64,000 bases of DNA from Kineococcus gynurae (GTDB lineage: Bacteria > Actinomycetota > Actinomycetes > Actinomycetales > Kineococcaceae). The position numbers and the translations under genes are program-made. The first letter of the stretch is position 1; each line of letters begins with the position of its first letter. Below, piece by piece: positions 42,176 through 51,932 of the stretch. The stretch is taken from the NCBI RefSeq assembly GCF_050871315.1, contig NZ_JBJLRE010000002.1. One strand, written 5' to 3'. The notes beneath the pieces are model-generated. The model was not told the DNA's origin. It searched no databases and saw only the letters and a list, made by a program, of their open reading frames with translations.

Positions 42176-43387
42176 ATGCACCCACGCCCGGCGGCGGAGA
42201 CCATCCGTCGAGGCTCCAACCTGCCGCGCGTCGGGGACTACAACCAGGTCGTGGTGCTCGAGGCGATCCGGCGCCACCCCGAGGGGTTGAGCCGCGTCGA
42301 GCTGGCCGAGCTGACCGGGCTCTCGGCCCAGGCGATGTCCAACATCTGCCGTCGACTGCTCACGGAGGGCCTGGTCGAGGAGGCCGGGAAGCAGGGGGGC
42401 GGCCCCGGGAAGCCGCGGACGCTGCTGCGGCTCGCCTCCACGGGGCGCTACGCCGTCGGGGTGCACCTGGACCCGGCCCTCGTCACCGTGGTCGTGCTCG
42501 ACCTGGTGGGCAACGTCGTCGCGCGCCACGACCTCCCGTTGCGCCGGCGCCGCTCGGCCGACGCCGTGCTGGCCGAGGTCGCGCGCGAGGTCGAGACGCT
42601 CGTCGCCACCTCCGGGGTGGACCGCGAGCGCATCGTCGGGCTGGGGGTCGCCGCTCCCGGCCCGGTCGACGCCGCCACCGGTTCGCTCGTCCACCCCCCC
42701 AACCTGCCCGGGTGGGAACGGGTCCGGGTCCGCGACGTGCTGGCCGCGGCGACCGGCCTGCCCGTCGTCCTGGACAAGGACGTCATCGCCGCGGCGGTCG
42801 CGGAACTCTGGTCCGGCGGGGTGGGCGGTACCGGCAGCGCCGTGTTCGTCTACCTGGGGACCGGTATCGGCGCCGGCCTGGTCCTGCGCGGCGAGGTGTT
42901 CCGGGGGGCGTCGGGCAACGCGGGCAGCATCGGCGACCTGATCTCGGGAACGGACGGGCTGCGGCTGGGCGAGGTGTGCGCGCCCGCCGCGGTGGTGGCC
43001 GAGGCGGAACGGCGCGGACTGGGTTCATGGGGCGGCGATCCGACGGCGCTGCAAGCGGTCGCGGCCCTCTCCGAGGGGGGGTCCGCCCCGGCCCGGGAGT
43101 TGTTGGAGGACCAGGCTCGGCACGTGGCCAAGAGCGTGGTCGACCTCGTCGACCTGCTCGACGTGGAACAGGTGGTGTTCGGGGGCCCCCTGTGGTCGCG
43201 GCTCTCGCCGACGTTCCTCGCGGTGGTCCCCCCGGTCGTGCGCCGGGAGGCGGTGGCCGCCGGGATCCACGCCGTCCAGGTGCGGGGGACCCGGGTCGGG
43301 GTGGACGTCGCCGCCGTGGGGGCGGCCTGCCTGGTCCTGGAGGACGCGTTCGGCCCGCGGGCCGCGACCCTGCTCGTGGGGCACTGA
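42176..43387 (+). CDS. ROK-family transcriptional regulator
   Basis: 403 aa. The N-terminal winged helix (RHPEGLSRVELAELTGLSAQAMSNICRRLL, about residues 35-70) is followed by a sugar-kinase-like ROK fold: VGVHLDPALVTVVVLDL, GVAAPGPVDAATGSLVHPPNLPGW and FVYLGTGIGAGLVLRGEVFRG. The Cys cluster CxCGxxGC that holds zinc in ROK kinases is missing; the region reads DGLRLGEVCAPAAVV. It is therefore a regulator rather than a kinase and probably controls the mannosidase operon downstream. Confidence 0.88.
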   Translation: MHPRPAAETIRRGSNLPRVGDYNQVVVLEAIRRHPEGLSRVELAELTGLSAQAMSNICRRLLTEGLVEEAGKQGGGPGKPRTLLRLASTGRYAVGVHLDPALVTVVVLDLVGNVVARHDLPLRRRRSADAVLAEVAREVETLVATSGVDRERIVGLGVAAPGPVDAATGSLVHPPNLPGWERVRVRDVLAAATGLPVVLDKDVIAAAVAELWSGGVGGTGSAVFVYLGTGIGAGLVLRGEVFRGASGNAGSIGDLISGTDGLRLGEVCAPAAVVAEAERRGLGSWGGDPTALQAVAALSEGGSAPARELLEDQARHVAKSVVDLVDLLDVEQVVFGGPLWSRLSPTFLAVVPPVVRREAVAAGIHAVQVRGTRVGVDVAAVGAACLVLEDAFGPRAATLLVGH

Positions 43388-43462
43388 CCCCGCCGCTCCC
43401 CGTCGGCCGGAGCGGATCAGCTGCGGGACCGCCCCGATCGGATCACGGTTCGATGACGCCTC

Positions 43463-43491
43463 TTGACAACTATTAGTCCACTTGATGTAGA
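43463..43491 (+). promoter_or_regulatory. Promoter and candidate ROK operator of the alpha-mannosidase operon
   Basis: TTGACA (43463-43468) is a consensus -35. The region to 43491 is an AT-rich island (ACTATTAGTCCACTTGATG) in otherwise GC-rich DNA, with the -10 probably near TGTAGA (43486-43491) and a CTA...TAG imperfect dyad suited to a ROK dimer. Confidence 0.45.
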
Positions 43492-43544
43492 AACCTGTCT
43501 GAACGAGTCACTGCGGACTCGCCACATCCTTGAGAGGACCAGCC

Positions 43545-44906
43545 ATGCAGAGCAGGCGCACCTTCGCGGCCCTCGCGGTCTCCGCCGTCACCGCCTCCCT
43601 CGTGCTGACGAGCTGCGGTTCGTCGTCCGGCGACGCCGACGACGCGAACACCATCACCGTCGCCTACCAGAAGACGGCCCAGTTCACCCAGCTCGACGCC
43701 GTGCTGCAGAAGGCCAAGGGCGAGTACGAGGCCGCGAACCAGGGCAAGACCGTCGAGCTGGTGCCGATCGAGGCCGAGCAGGACCAGTACTTCACCAAGC
43801 TCGCGCTGATGAACAAGTCGAAGTCCACCGCGCCCGACGTCATCTACGAGGACTCCTTCCAGGTCCGCTCCGACGCGGCCGCCGGGTTCCTCGCCCCGAT
43901 CGACGAGCAGCTGAAGGGCTGGAGCGACTGGTCGCAGTTCGACGACGTGGCCAAGCAGGCCGGCATCGGCGACGACGGCAGCACCTACGGCGTCTCGATG
44001 GGCACCGACACCCGCGCGATCTACTACAACAAGAAGATCTTCGCCCAGGCCGGCCTGCCGACCGAGTGGACCCCCAAGACCTGGGACGACGTCCTGGCCG
44101 CCGCCCGCACCATCAAGGAGAAGGTGCCCGGGGTCACCCCGCTGAACGTCTACGCGGGCAAGGCCAACGGTGAGGGCACGTCCATGCAGGGCTTCGAGAT
44201 GCTGATGTACGGCACCGACGACACCCTCTACGACACCGACACCAAGAAGTGGGTCAGCGGGTCCAAGGGCTTCGTCGACTCCCTCGACTTCTACAAGTCG
44301 GTCTACGGCGAGGGTCTCGGCCCCTCGCTCGACGTGGCCCTCGACGCCAACGTCGGCAGCCGCATCTCCACCGAGCTGATCCCCGAGGGCAAGCTCGCCA
44401 TGTCGATCGAGGGTTCCTGGCTCCCCGGCCAGTGGATCTCCGGCGACAACGCGTGGGCCGACTGGGAGGACACCATGGGCTTCGCCCCCATGCCCACCCA
44501 GGAGGGCCAGGCCCCCGGTTCGACCTCGATGTCGGGTGGTTGGCTCCTCTCGGTCGGGGCCAACGCCCCCGACAAGCAGGCCGCCTTCGACTTCATCGCC
44601 ACCGCGCTCAACCGCGAGAACGCCCTGAAGTACGACACCGAGAACTCCCAGATCGCCGTCCGCAAGGACGTCGCGACCGACCCGGAGTACCTGGACTACA
44701 ACCCGTCCTTCGAGTTCTTCTCCTCGCTCGTCCCGGTCACCCACTTCCGCCCCGCCACCCCGGACTACTCGCAGATCTCGGGGAACATCCAGGTCGCGGC
44801 CGAGTCCGTCGCCACGGGCAGCGCGACGCCGGAGGAGGCCGCCAAGACCTACGACGAGGGTCTCGTCAGCATCGTCGGCGAGGACAACGTCCAGTCCGGC
44901 AACTGA
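43545..44906 (+). CDS. Carbohydrate ABC transporter substrate-binding lipoprotein
   Basis: 453 aa. Signal peptide with lipobox LTSC (Cys24), then a family 1 solute-binding fold: ITVAYQKTAQFTQLDAVLQK at the start and MSIEGSWLPGQWIS in the C-lobe. It is followed by two permeases and an alpha-mannosidase, so a mannose-containing oligosaccharide is the likely ligand. ATG 43545 has GAGAGG 7 nt upstream. Confidence 0.88.
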   Translation: MQSRRTFAALAVSAVTASLVLTSCGSSSGDADDANTITVAYQKTAQFTQLDAVLQKAKGEYEAANQGKTVELVPIEAEQDQYFTKLALMNKSKSTAPDVIYEDSFQVRSDAAAGFLAPIDEQLKGWSDWSQFDDVAKQAGIGDDGSTYGVSMGTDTRAIYYNKKIFAQAGLPTEWTPKTWDDVLAAARTIKEKVPGVTPLNVYAGKANGEGTSMQGFEMLMYGTDDTLYDTDTKKWVSGSKGFVDSLDFYKSVYGEGLGPSLDVALDANVGSRISTELIPEGKLAMSIEGSWLPGQWISGDNAWADWEDTMGFAPMPTQEGQAPGSTSMSGGWLLSVGANAPDKQAAFDFIATALNRENALKYDTENSQIAVRKDVATDPEYLDYNPSFEFFSSLVPVTHFRPATPDYSQISGNIQVAAESVATGSATPEEAAKTYDEGLVSIVGEDNVQSGN

Positions 44907-44937
44907 TCCGCGACCGCGTCGTCAAGGAACCCCGCTC

Positions 44938-45840
44938 ATGACCACCGTCACCATCGAGCGCCGGGGGACCTCCCTCGGCCGGACCGTCGGCCGTCTGCTG
45001 CCGATCGGTCCGGCCGTGGTCCTCATGGCCGTCTTCCTCGCCGGGCCGATCGGCTACGCGCTCTACGGCTCGCTGACCAACGCGGCCCTCACCGGTTACC
45101 GGGCCGTGAACCCCGACTTCGTCGGGCTCGACAACTACACCGAGCTGCTCGGCAGTGGTGACTTCTGGAAGTCGGCCTGGCTCACCCTGCTGTTCGTCAT
45201 CGCCTCGGCGGTGGTCGGGCAGAACGTGCTCGGGATGGTCATGGCCCTCCTGCTGCGCACCGGGCCCAAGGTCGTCGGGTCGGTCGTCTCGGCGCTCGTG
45301 GTGGCGGCGTGGGTCCTGCCGGAGATCGTCGCGGCGTTCGCGCTGTACGCGTTCTTCTCCACCGACGGCACCCTGAACGAGATCCTCGGGCGGGTCGGGC
45401 TGGGGTCCACGACCTGGCTGCTGACCTTCCCGATGATGGCGGTCATCCTGGCCAACGTCTGGCGGGGTACGGCGTTCTCGATGATGGTCTACAACGCCGC
45501 CCTCTCCGAGGTCCCCCCGGAGGTGCAGGAGGCCGCTCAGATCGACGGTGCCGGCGGTCTGAAGCGGTTCTTCTTCATCACCCTGCCCATGGTCCGGCGC
45601 TCCATCTCCACCAACATGATGCTGACGACGCTGCAGACCCTCGGGGTCTTCACCCTCATCTGGGTGATGACCGGGGGCGGGCCGGGGACGGACAGCTCCA
45701 CGCTGCCCGTGCTCGCCTTCCAGCAGGCGTTCAAGTTCGCCCAGATCGGCTACGGCACCGCCATCGCGACGGTGACCCTGCTGATCGGTGCGATCTTCGC
45801 CGTCGTCTACATCCGCGTGCTGAAACCCGAGGTGGACTGA
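44938..45840 (+). CDS. Carbohydrate ABC transporter permease (MalF-like)
   Basis: 300 aa with six membrane segments. EAA loop: VQEAAQIDGAGGLKRFFFITLP near residue 197. It ends in a TGATG junction with the next permease. No ATPase gene is in the operon, so an ATPase encoded elsewhere must be used. Confidence 0.88.
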   Translation: MTTVTIERRGTSLGRTVGRLLPIGPAVVLMAVFLAGPIGYALYGSLTNAALTGYRAVNPDFVGLDNYTELLGSGDFWKSAWLTLLFVIASAVVGQNVLGMVMALLLRTGPKVVGSVVSALVVAAWVLPEIVAAFALYAFFSTDGTLNEILGRVGLGSTTWLLTFPMMAVILANVWRGTAFSMMVYNAALSEVPPEVQEAAQIDGAGGLKRFFFITLPMVRRSISTNMMLTTLQTLGVFTLIWVMTGGGPGTDSSTLPVLAFQQAFKFAQIGYGTAIATVTLLIGAIFAVVYIRVLKPEVD

Positions 45841-46724
45841 TGTCCCAGGCCGCAACCACCGCCACCGTCGCGGTGGCCCACCCGTCGCTGAGCATGTCGG
45901 CCCCCCAGAAGCGGGGCGCCGCCGTCGCCTCGGGGGCCGCCCTGGTCGTCGTCGGACTCGCGTTCCTCGACCCGCTGGCCTGGATCCTGCTGGCCTCGAT
46001 CGACCCCGCGGCACGGGTCTCGGTGGGGCTCCCGACCGCTCCGACCCTGGACAACTTCAGCGCCGTCCTCACCCCGGAGCTGACGTTCCGCCCCCTGGCG
46101 AACTCGTTGGTGCTCTCCGGGGGCAGCGCGGTCCTGACCGTGGTCGTCGCCACCCTGGCCGCGTACCCGTTGTCGCGCTACAAGATGCGCTTCAACCGGT
46201 CGTTCCTCTACGTGATCCTGTTCGGCAGCTGCCTGCCGATCACCGCGGTCATGGTCCCCGTCTACACGCTCTTCGTGGCGCTGGACACCCTGGACTCGAT
46301 CCCGGCGACGATCGCGTTCCTGGCCGCGACCTCGCTGCCGATGGCCGTCTGGATGATGAAGAACTTCGTCGACAGCGTGCCGATCTCGCTGGAGGAGGCG
46401 GCCTGGATGGACGGCGCCTCCTCGATGCGGACCCTGTGGAGCGTCGTGGTGCCGCTCATGCGGCCCGGTCTCGCCGTCGTCTTCATCTTCGTCTTCACCC
46501 AGGCCTGGGGGAACTTCTTCGTCCCCTTCGTCCTGCTGCTCGACCCGGCGAAGCAACCGGCCGCGGTCACCATCTACACGTTCTTCGGGACGCAGGGCGC
46601 GGTGGCCTACGGGCAGCTCGCCGCGTTCTCCGTCCTGTACTCCGTCCCCGTCCTCGCGCTCTACCTCCTGGTGCAGCGCTTCGCGGGTGGTTCGTCGGCC
46701 CTGGCCGGCTCCGTCAAGGGTTGA
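45840..46724 (+). CDS. Carbohydrate ABC transporter permease (MalG-like)
   Basis: 294 aa with six membrane segments and EAA loop LEEAAWMDGASSMRTLWSVVVP near residue 188. A 20-residue Ala/Thr-rich N-terminus precedes the first membrane segment. The alpha-mannosidase gene starts 15 nt downstream behind GAGAGGAAA. Confidence 0.88.
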   Translation: MSQAATTATVAVAHPSLSMSAPQKRGAAVASGAALVVVGLAFLDPLAWILLASIDPAARVSVGLPTAPTLDNFSAVLTPELTFRPLANSLVLSGGSAVLTVVVATLAAYPLSRYKMRFNRSFLYVILFGSCLPITAVMVPVYTLFVALDTLDSIPATIAFLAATSLPMAVWMMKNFVDSVPISLEEAAWMDGASSMRTLWSVVVPLMRPGLAVVFIFVFTQAWGNFFVPFVLLLDPAKQPAAVTIYTFFGTQGAVAYGQLAAFSVLYSVPVLALYLLVQRFAGGSSALAGSVKG

Positions 46725-46739
46725 GAGGAAACACCCGTC

Positions 46740-49700
46740 GTGCACGACAACACCCATCTCGTCGAGCAGCGCATCGAGCGCTTCGTCCGTGAGCGCCTCA
46801 CCCCGGCGCTCTACCGTCGACGCAGCCCCCTGACGGTGGCCTCCTGGGACGTCCCCGGGGAGCCGGTGCCGTTCGCCGAGGCGGCCGCCGCCGCGTTCAC
46901 CCCCTTCCGGGTGGGCGACCTCTGGGGGCGGCCCTGGGGCACGACGTGGTTCCACCTGACCGGTCAGGTCCCCGAGGGGTTCGGCGGTGAGGGCCTGCGC
47001 GTCGAGGTCGTCGTCGACCTCGGCTACTCCGACGTCCAGCCCGGGTTCCAGTGCGAGGCCGTCGCCTACCGTCCCGACGGGACGGTCGTGAAGGGTCTGC
47101 ACCCGCGCAACCGCTACGTCCCGGTCGAGGCGGTCACCGGTCCGGGGGAACGCCTCGACCTCCTGGTCGAGGCGTCGGCGAACCCCGACGTCACCGACGA
47201 CGGGAACTTCACGTGCGAACCCACGCCGCTCGGCGACGTGCTCACCGCCGACCCGGCCCCGATCTACCGCTTCGCCTCGGCCGTCGTGGCCGAGCTCGAC
47301 GAGACGGTCTGGAACCTGCAGCAGGACGTCTTCGTCCTGCGCGGGCTGATGGCGCAGCTGCCGCCGGCCACGTCGCGCCGGGCCGCGGTGCTGCGCGCCC
47401 TGGAGGACATGGTCGACGCGGTCGACCCGTTCGACGTGGCCGGGACCGCCGCCGCAGGGCGGGCCGCGCTGGCCGGGGTGCTCGCCGCCCGCGCCGACGC
47501 CACCGCCCACCGGGTGGTCGCGGTCGGCCACGCCCACATCGACTCGGCCTGGCTCTGGCCCGTCCGGGAGACCGCGCGCAAGTGCGCCAAGACGTTCGCC
47601 AACGTGCTGGCGCTCATGGACGTCGACCCCGACCTCACGTTCGCCTGCTCCTCGGCCCAGCAGTACGCCTGGATCCGTGACTCCTACCCCGACGTCTACG
47701 CCCGGATCAAGGAGCGGGTCGCCGAGGGGCGGTTCGTCCCGGTCGGGGGGATGTGGGTCGAGTCCGACACCAACATGCCCGGCGGGGAGGCGCTGGCCCG
47801 GCAGTTCGTGGTCGGCAAGCGGTTCTTCGCCGAGGAGTTCGGCGTCGAGCCGCTCGACGTCTGGCTGCCCGACTCCTTCGGTTACACCGCGGCCATGCCG
47901 CAGATCGCCCGGGCGGCCGGGGCGCGCTGGTTCCTCACCCAGAAGCCGTCCTGGAACGAGACCAACCGGATGCCGCACCACACCTTCTGGTGGGAGGGCA
48001 TCGACGGCTCGCGCATCTACACGCACTTCCCCCCGGCCGACACCTACAACTCGATCCTCGAGGCCGAGGACATCGCCCGCGCCGAGCGGCAGTTCGCCGA
48101 GAAGGGTCGCGCCAACACCTCGCTGCTGCCCTTCGGCTACGGCGACGGCGGGGGCGGGCCCACGCGCGAGATGCTGGCCGTCGCCGCACGGACCCGCAGC
48201 CTGGAGGGATCGCCCCGCGTCGAGCTGGGGGGCCCGCACGAGTTCTTCGCCGACGCGGAGGCCGAGTACCCGGACCCGCCGGTCTGGAGCGGGGAGATGT
48301 ACCTGGAGTTCCACCGGGGCACCTACACGTCCCAGGCCCGGACCAAGCGCGGCAACCGACGCAGCGAGCACCTGCTGCGCGAGGCCGAGCTCTGGGCCGC
48401 GAGCGCGACCGTCCACCACGGGACGCCGTACCCCTACGCGGAGCTCGCCGAGATCTGGCAGACGGTCCTGCTGCTGCAGTTCCACGACATCCTGCCCGGC
48501 TCCTCGATCGCCTGGGTGCACCGGGAGGCCGAGGAACGCTACGCCGAGGTCGCCACGCGGCTCGAGGCGATCATCGCGTCCTCGCTCGCGATCCTGGCCG
48601 GGTCGGGGACGCAGCGCCTGAACTTCAACGCCGCCCCCCAGGCCCGGGCAGGTGCGCCGGCGCTCGGGGCCGGCCCGGCCGGACCGGCCGCGGCGGGCGA
48701 CGTCGTGGTCGAGCGCGACGGCGAGGGCATCGTGCTGCGGAACTCCCGGGTGCGCGTCGTCGTGGACGCTGACGGCCTGCTCGCCTCCGTCCGCGACCTG
48801 GTGGCCGACCGCGAGGTGCTGGCGCCCGGCGTCCGTGGGGGTCTGCTCCAGCTGCACCGGGACACCCCCACCCAGTGGGACGCCTGGGACATCGACGAGC
48901 ACTACAAGCGGCACACGACCGACCTGGTCGAGGCCGACGCCGTCGAGCTGGTCGAGGACTCCGCGCAGCGCGCGGTCGTGCGGGTCACCCGCAGCTTCGG
49001 GTCGTCGTCGCTGACGCAGGAGATCTCGCTCGCGGCGGGGGAGGCCCTGGTCGGGTTCGACCTGGACGTCGACTGGCACGAACGGCAGAAGCTCCTCAAG
49101 TTCGCGTTCGGCGTCGACGTGCACGCCGACCGCGCCGCCTCGGAGATCCAGTTCGGTCACGTGTTCCGCCCGACCCACGCCAACACCTCCTGGGACGCGG
49201 CGCGGTTCGAGACGTGCGCGCACCGGTGGACCCACGTGGGCGAGGACGGGTACGGCGTGGCCCTGGTCAACGACTCCACCTACGGCCACGACATCGGTCG
49301 GGGCACCCGGGAGGGTGGGGGCACGACCACCACGCTGCGGATGTCGTTGCTGCGCGCCCCGCTGTTCCCGGACCCCGACGCCGACCAGGGCCGGCACCGG
49401 TTGCGGGCCGGTCTCGTCGTGGGTGCGGGCATCGCCGACGCCGTCCGGGAGGGGTACCGCATGAACCTGCCGGTGCGCGAGGTGACCGGGGCGACCGCGC
49501 CCGCGCCGCTCGTGCGGGTCGAGGGGTCTGCGGCCGTGGTCGTCGAGGCGGTCAAGCTCGCCGAGGACGAGAGCGGAGACGTCGTGGTGCGCCTCTACGA
49601 ATCCCTGGGCGGACGGGCCGCGGCCCGGGTGGTCCCCGGTTTCGCGGTCGCCGAGATCGTCGAGACCGACCTGCTGGAACGCCCCGTGGCCGAACCGGTC

Positions 49701-49778
49701 GCCCTGCGCGACGCGCAGACCGGTGAGATCGCCCTGCGGCCCTTCCAGCTGCTCACCCTGCGTCTGCGGCGGGACTGA
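46740..49778 (+). CDS. Alpha-mannosidase, glycoside hydrolase family 38
   Basis: 1012 aa, no signal peptide, so cytosolic. The N-terminal 240 residues form a galactose-binding-like domain. The zinc site and catalytic core follow: VGHAHIDSAWLWP (about residue 261), DVWLPDSFGYTAAMPQI (about 374; the Asp is the family nucleophile), and LQFHDILPGSS (about 580) with a zinc-binding His. Beta-sandwich domains make up the rest. It would release mannose from imported oligosaccharides. GTG start with GAGAGGAAA upstream. Confidence 0.93.
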   Translation: MHDNTHLVEQRIERFVRERLTPALYRRRSPLTVASWDVPGEPVPFAEAAAAAFTPFRVGDLWGRPWGTTWFHLTGQVPEGFGGEGLRVEVVVDLGYSDVQPGFQCEAVAYRPDGTVVKGLHPRNRYVPVEAVTGPGERLDLLVEASANPDVTDDGNFTCEPTPLGDVLTADPAPIYRFASAVVAELDETVWNLQQDVFVLRGLMAQLPPATSRRAAVLRALEDMVDAVDPFDVAGTAAAGRAALAGVLAARADATAHRVVAVGHAHIDSAWLWPVRETARKCAKTFANVLALMDVDPDLTFACSSAQQYAWIRDSYPDVYARIKERVAEGRFVPVGGMWVESDTNMPGGEALARQFVVGKRFFAEEFGVEPLDVWLPDSFGYTAAMPQIARAAGARWFLTQKPSWNETNRMPHHTFWWEGIDGSRIYTHFPPADTYNSILEAEDIARAERQFAEKGRANTSLLPFGYGDGGGGPTREMLAVAARTRSLEGSPRVELGGPHEFFADAEAEYPDPPVWSGEMYLEFHRGTYTSQARTKRGNRRSEHLLREAELWAASATVHHGTPYPYAELAEIWQTVLLLQFHDILPGSSIAWVHREAEERYAEVATRLEAIIASSLAILAGSGTQRLNFNAAPQARAGAPALGAGPAGPAAAGDVVVERDGEGIVLRNSRVRVVVDADGLLASVRDLVADREVLAPGVRGGLLQLHRDTPTQWDAWDIDEHYKRHTTDLVEADAVELVEDSAQRAVVRVTRSFGSSSLTQEISLAAGEALVGFDLDVDWHERQKLLKFAFGVDVHADRAASEIQFGHVFRPTHANTSWDAARFETCAHRWTHVGEDGYGVALVNDSTYGHDIGRGTREGGGTTTTLRMSLLRAPLFPDPDADQGRHRLRAGLVVGAGIADAVREGYRMNLPVREVTGATAPAPLVRVEGSAAVVVEAVKLAEDESGDVVVRLYESLGGRAAARVVPGFAVAEIVETDLLERPVAEPVALRDAQTGEIALRPFQLLTLRLRRD

Positions 49779-49781
49779 AGG

Positions 49782-50990
49782 TCACTGCGGGGGCAGCTGG
49801 AAGGTGTCGGCCGGCGGGCTCGCGAAGCGGGCTCCGAGCGCCGACAGCCCCCGCCCGACCGGTCCGCCGGCCACGGTGAGAGCCGCGCGCATCGCGGCGA
49901 GGCCGGCCCGGCTGCGGGGGTGGGCCAGCCGGGGGGTTCCCGGGGGGAGTTTCTGCCCGCGGGTCACGAACGGGCGCAGCCGCTCCTCGGCGCGTCGGAA
50001 CGCGGCGCGGGGATCGTCGCCGTCGGAGGGGGCTCCCAGCTCCCGGGCCAGCACGTACGCCCCGGTCAGGGCGAGCGTCGTGCCCATCCCGCTGATCGGG
50101 GTGGCGCACCAGGCGCTGTCCCCGACCAGGGCGACCCGCCCGCGGCTCCAGGTCGGTAGGTGCACCTGGGCCAGGTCCTCCAGGTAGAACGGCGCGGCGT
50201 CGAGGCCGTCCAGCACGCGCGGGGTCTGCCAGCCCGCGTCGGCGTAGACCCGGCGGAGCACGCGGCGCTGGCCCTCCTCGTCCACCCGGTCCAGGCCGGG
50301 GGTGTCGGAGAGGAAGGTCAGCAGCGCCCGGGTGGTGCCGACGGCGTCGGGGCGCAGGTGCACCGACCGCCCCCCGGTCGCGGTGTACCAGCGCCAGGTC
50401 GGTTCGTCCTCGGGGCTGCGGGGGATCGCCAGGTAGGCGCAGTAGGCCCCGAGCCGACGCACCGCGCCCTCCGTGCCCGGACCGCCGAAGACCCGCGTGC
50501 GGGTCCGGGAGTTCACCCCCTCGGCCACGAGGACGGCGTCGACCTCGAGCTCCTCGCCCGACTCCAGCGCGACCCGCACGAGGGTGCCCGTGTCGTGCAC
50601 CCGGGCGATCGAGTCCCCGTAGCGGTACTCGACGGCGTCGGCGGAGGCCGTCTGCAGCAGACCCGCCAGGTCGCTGCGCAGGATCTCCAGCTCGGCCGTC
50701 AACCCGCGGGTGTCGTCCTGCGGGGCCGGGAACCGGGCCAGGTCGCGGCCGTCCGCGTCGACGAAGACGGTCGCCTCCTCCGTCGTCGTCCGTTCCAGCG
50801 CCGCCTCCTCCAGGCCCATGCGCCGCAGCACCTCGCGTCCGGCGCCCCGGACGTCGACGTTGTGCCCCTCGGGTCGGGCGGCGGGCGCGCGTTCGAGGAC
50901 GGTGACCCGCCATCCCGCCCGCTCCAACCAGAAGGCGAGGGTGGGGCCGGTGACGCCCCCACCGGAGATCAGGACGGAACCTCGACCCAT
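49782..50990 (-). CDS. FAD-dependent monooxygenase (PHBH/TetX-type)
   Basis: 402 aa. FAD-binding motif SGGGVTGPTLAFWLERAGWRVTVLER (residues about 8-33), the DG/VxExNSRTR segment VLVAEGVNSRTR near residue 175, and the GD motif VALVGDSAWCATPISGMGTTLALTGA near residue 292. Substrate is unknown; related enzymes hydroxylate aromatic compounds or antibiotics. ATG 50990 has GGGAG 7 nt upstream. The stop is 3 nt from the mannosidase stop. Confidence 0.88.
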   Translation of the reverse strand: MGRGSVLISGGGVTGPTLAFWLERAGWRVTVLERAPAARPEGHNVDVRGAGREVLRRMGLEEAALERTTTEEATVFVDADGRDLARFPAPQDDTRGLTAELEILRSDLAGLLQTASADAVEYRYGDSIARVHDTGTLVRVALESGEELEVDAVLVAEGVNSRTRTRVFGGPGTEGAVRRLGAYCAYLAIPRSPEDEPTWRWYTATGGRSVHLRPDAVGTTRALLTFLSDTPGLDRVDEEGQRRVLRRVYADAGWQTPRVLDGLDAAPFYLEDLAQVHLPTWSRGRVALVGDSAWCATPISGMGTTLALTGAYVLARELGAPSDGDDPRAAFRRAEERLRPFVTRGQKLPPGTPRLAHPRSRAGLAAMRAALTVAGGPVGRGLSALGARFASPPADTFQLPPQ

Positions 50991-51044
50991 GGCGGTCTCC
51001 CGGTAGCGGTTGCGCGGCGGTTGATCTAGGGAAGTCTCGGGGCC

Positions 51045-51932
51045 GTGGACACGTCGAGCAAACCGGGATGGATCGGGCTCCTGGCCCCCGAGCGACGGAC
51101 CGCGGTGGTCGACATCGGGGCCAACCCGATCGACGGGGACCCGCCCTACAAGCCGCTGCTCGACGCGGGACTCTGCACCGTCACCGGGTTCGAACCGCAG
51201 GCCGAGGCGCTGGCCGAGCTGCGGGCGGCGGCCGGGCCGCTGGAGACCTACCTGCCCTACGCCGTGGGCGACGGGGCCGAGCACGAGCTCAAGGTCACCT
51301 GGATGAACGGGATGACCAGCCTGTTCGAGCCGGACGTCGAGCGGCTGCGCACGCTGAACGAGTTCGAGCGCTACGGCGAGGTCCTGCGGCGCATCCCGGT
51401 CACCACGACGCGGCTCGACGACATCGCCGAGATCGCGGCGATGGACCTGCTGAAGATCGACGTCCAGGGTTCGGAGCTGATGATCTTCGCATCGGGGCGG
51501 CAGAAGCTGGCGGGCGCGGTGGCGGTGCACACCGAGGTCGGTTTCATCCCCTTGTACCGCGACCAGCCGCTCTTCGCCGACGTGGACGCCGAGCTGCGGG
51601 CCCAGGGTTTCCGTCCGCACGCCTTCGCCGCGCTGAAGCGCTGGCCGCTGGCGCCCGGGGTCCTCGACGGCGACATCTTCGCCACCCACCACCAGGTGCT
51701 CGAGGCCGACGTGGCCTACGTCAAGGACCTGGCCCACCTGGACCGGCTGGACCGGGAGCAGCTGGTGCACCTCGCGGTGATCGCCCAGCACGTCTACGGT
51801 TCCCCGGACCTGACCGTCCGGTGCCTGGCCGAACTGCTGGGTCGCGGCGAGGTGGACCGGGAGGTCCTCGACGCCTACGGCCGTGAGGTCGGACGCCGCA
51901 TCACCCTGGACGGGGTCCGCAGCGACCGGTGA
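51045..51932 (+). CDS. FkbM-family methyltransferase
   Basis: 295 aa. SAM-binding Rossmann motif VVDIGANPIDGDPPY near residues 20-34, acidic loop GFEPQAEALAEL, and the FkbM-type TRLDDIAEIAAMDLLKIDVQGSELMIFASG near residue 125. It probably O-methylates a sugar, in line with the glycosyltransferases that follow. GTG start. Its last 32 nt overlap the convergent glycosyltransferase. Confidence 0.88.
   Translation: MDTSSKPGWIGLLAPERRTAVVDIGANPIDGDPPYKPLLDAGLCTVTGFEPQAEALAELRAAAGPLETYLPYAVGDGAEHELKVTWMNGMTSLFEPDVERLRTLNEFERYGEVLRRIPVTTTRLDDIAEIAAMDLLKIDVQGSELMIFASGRQKLAGAVAVHTEVGFIPLYRDQPLFADVDAELRAQGFRPHAFAALKRWPLAPGVLDGDIFATHHQVLEADVAYVKDLAHLDRLDREQLVHLAVIAQHVYGSPDLTVRCLAELLGRGEVDREVLDAYGREVGRRITLDGVRSDR

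Noticed and set aside
45807..49397. A 1196-codon open frame antisense to the alpha-mannosidase
   Set aside because: Such long frames are a by-product of GC-rich third positions. Composition is dominated by Gly, Arg, Val and Pro with no domain, and the plus-strand gene has full GH38 motifs.
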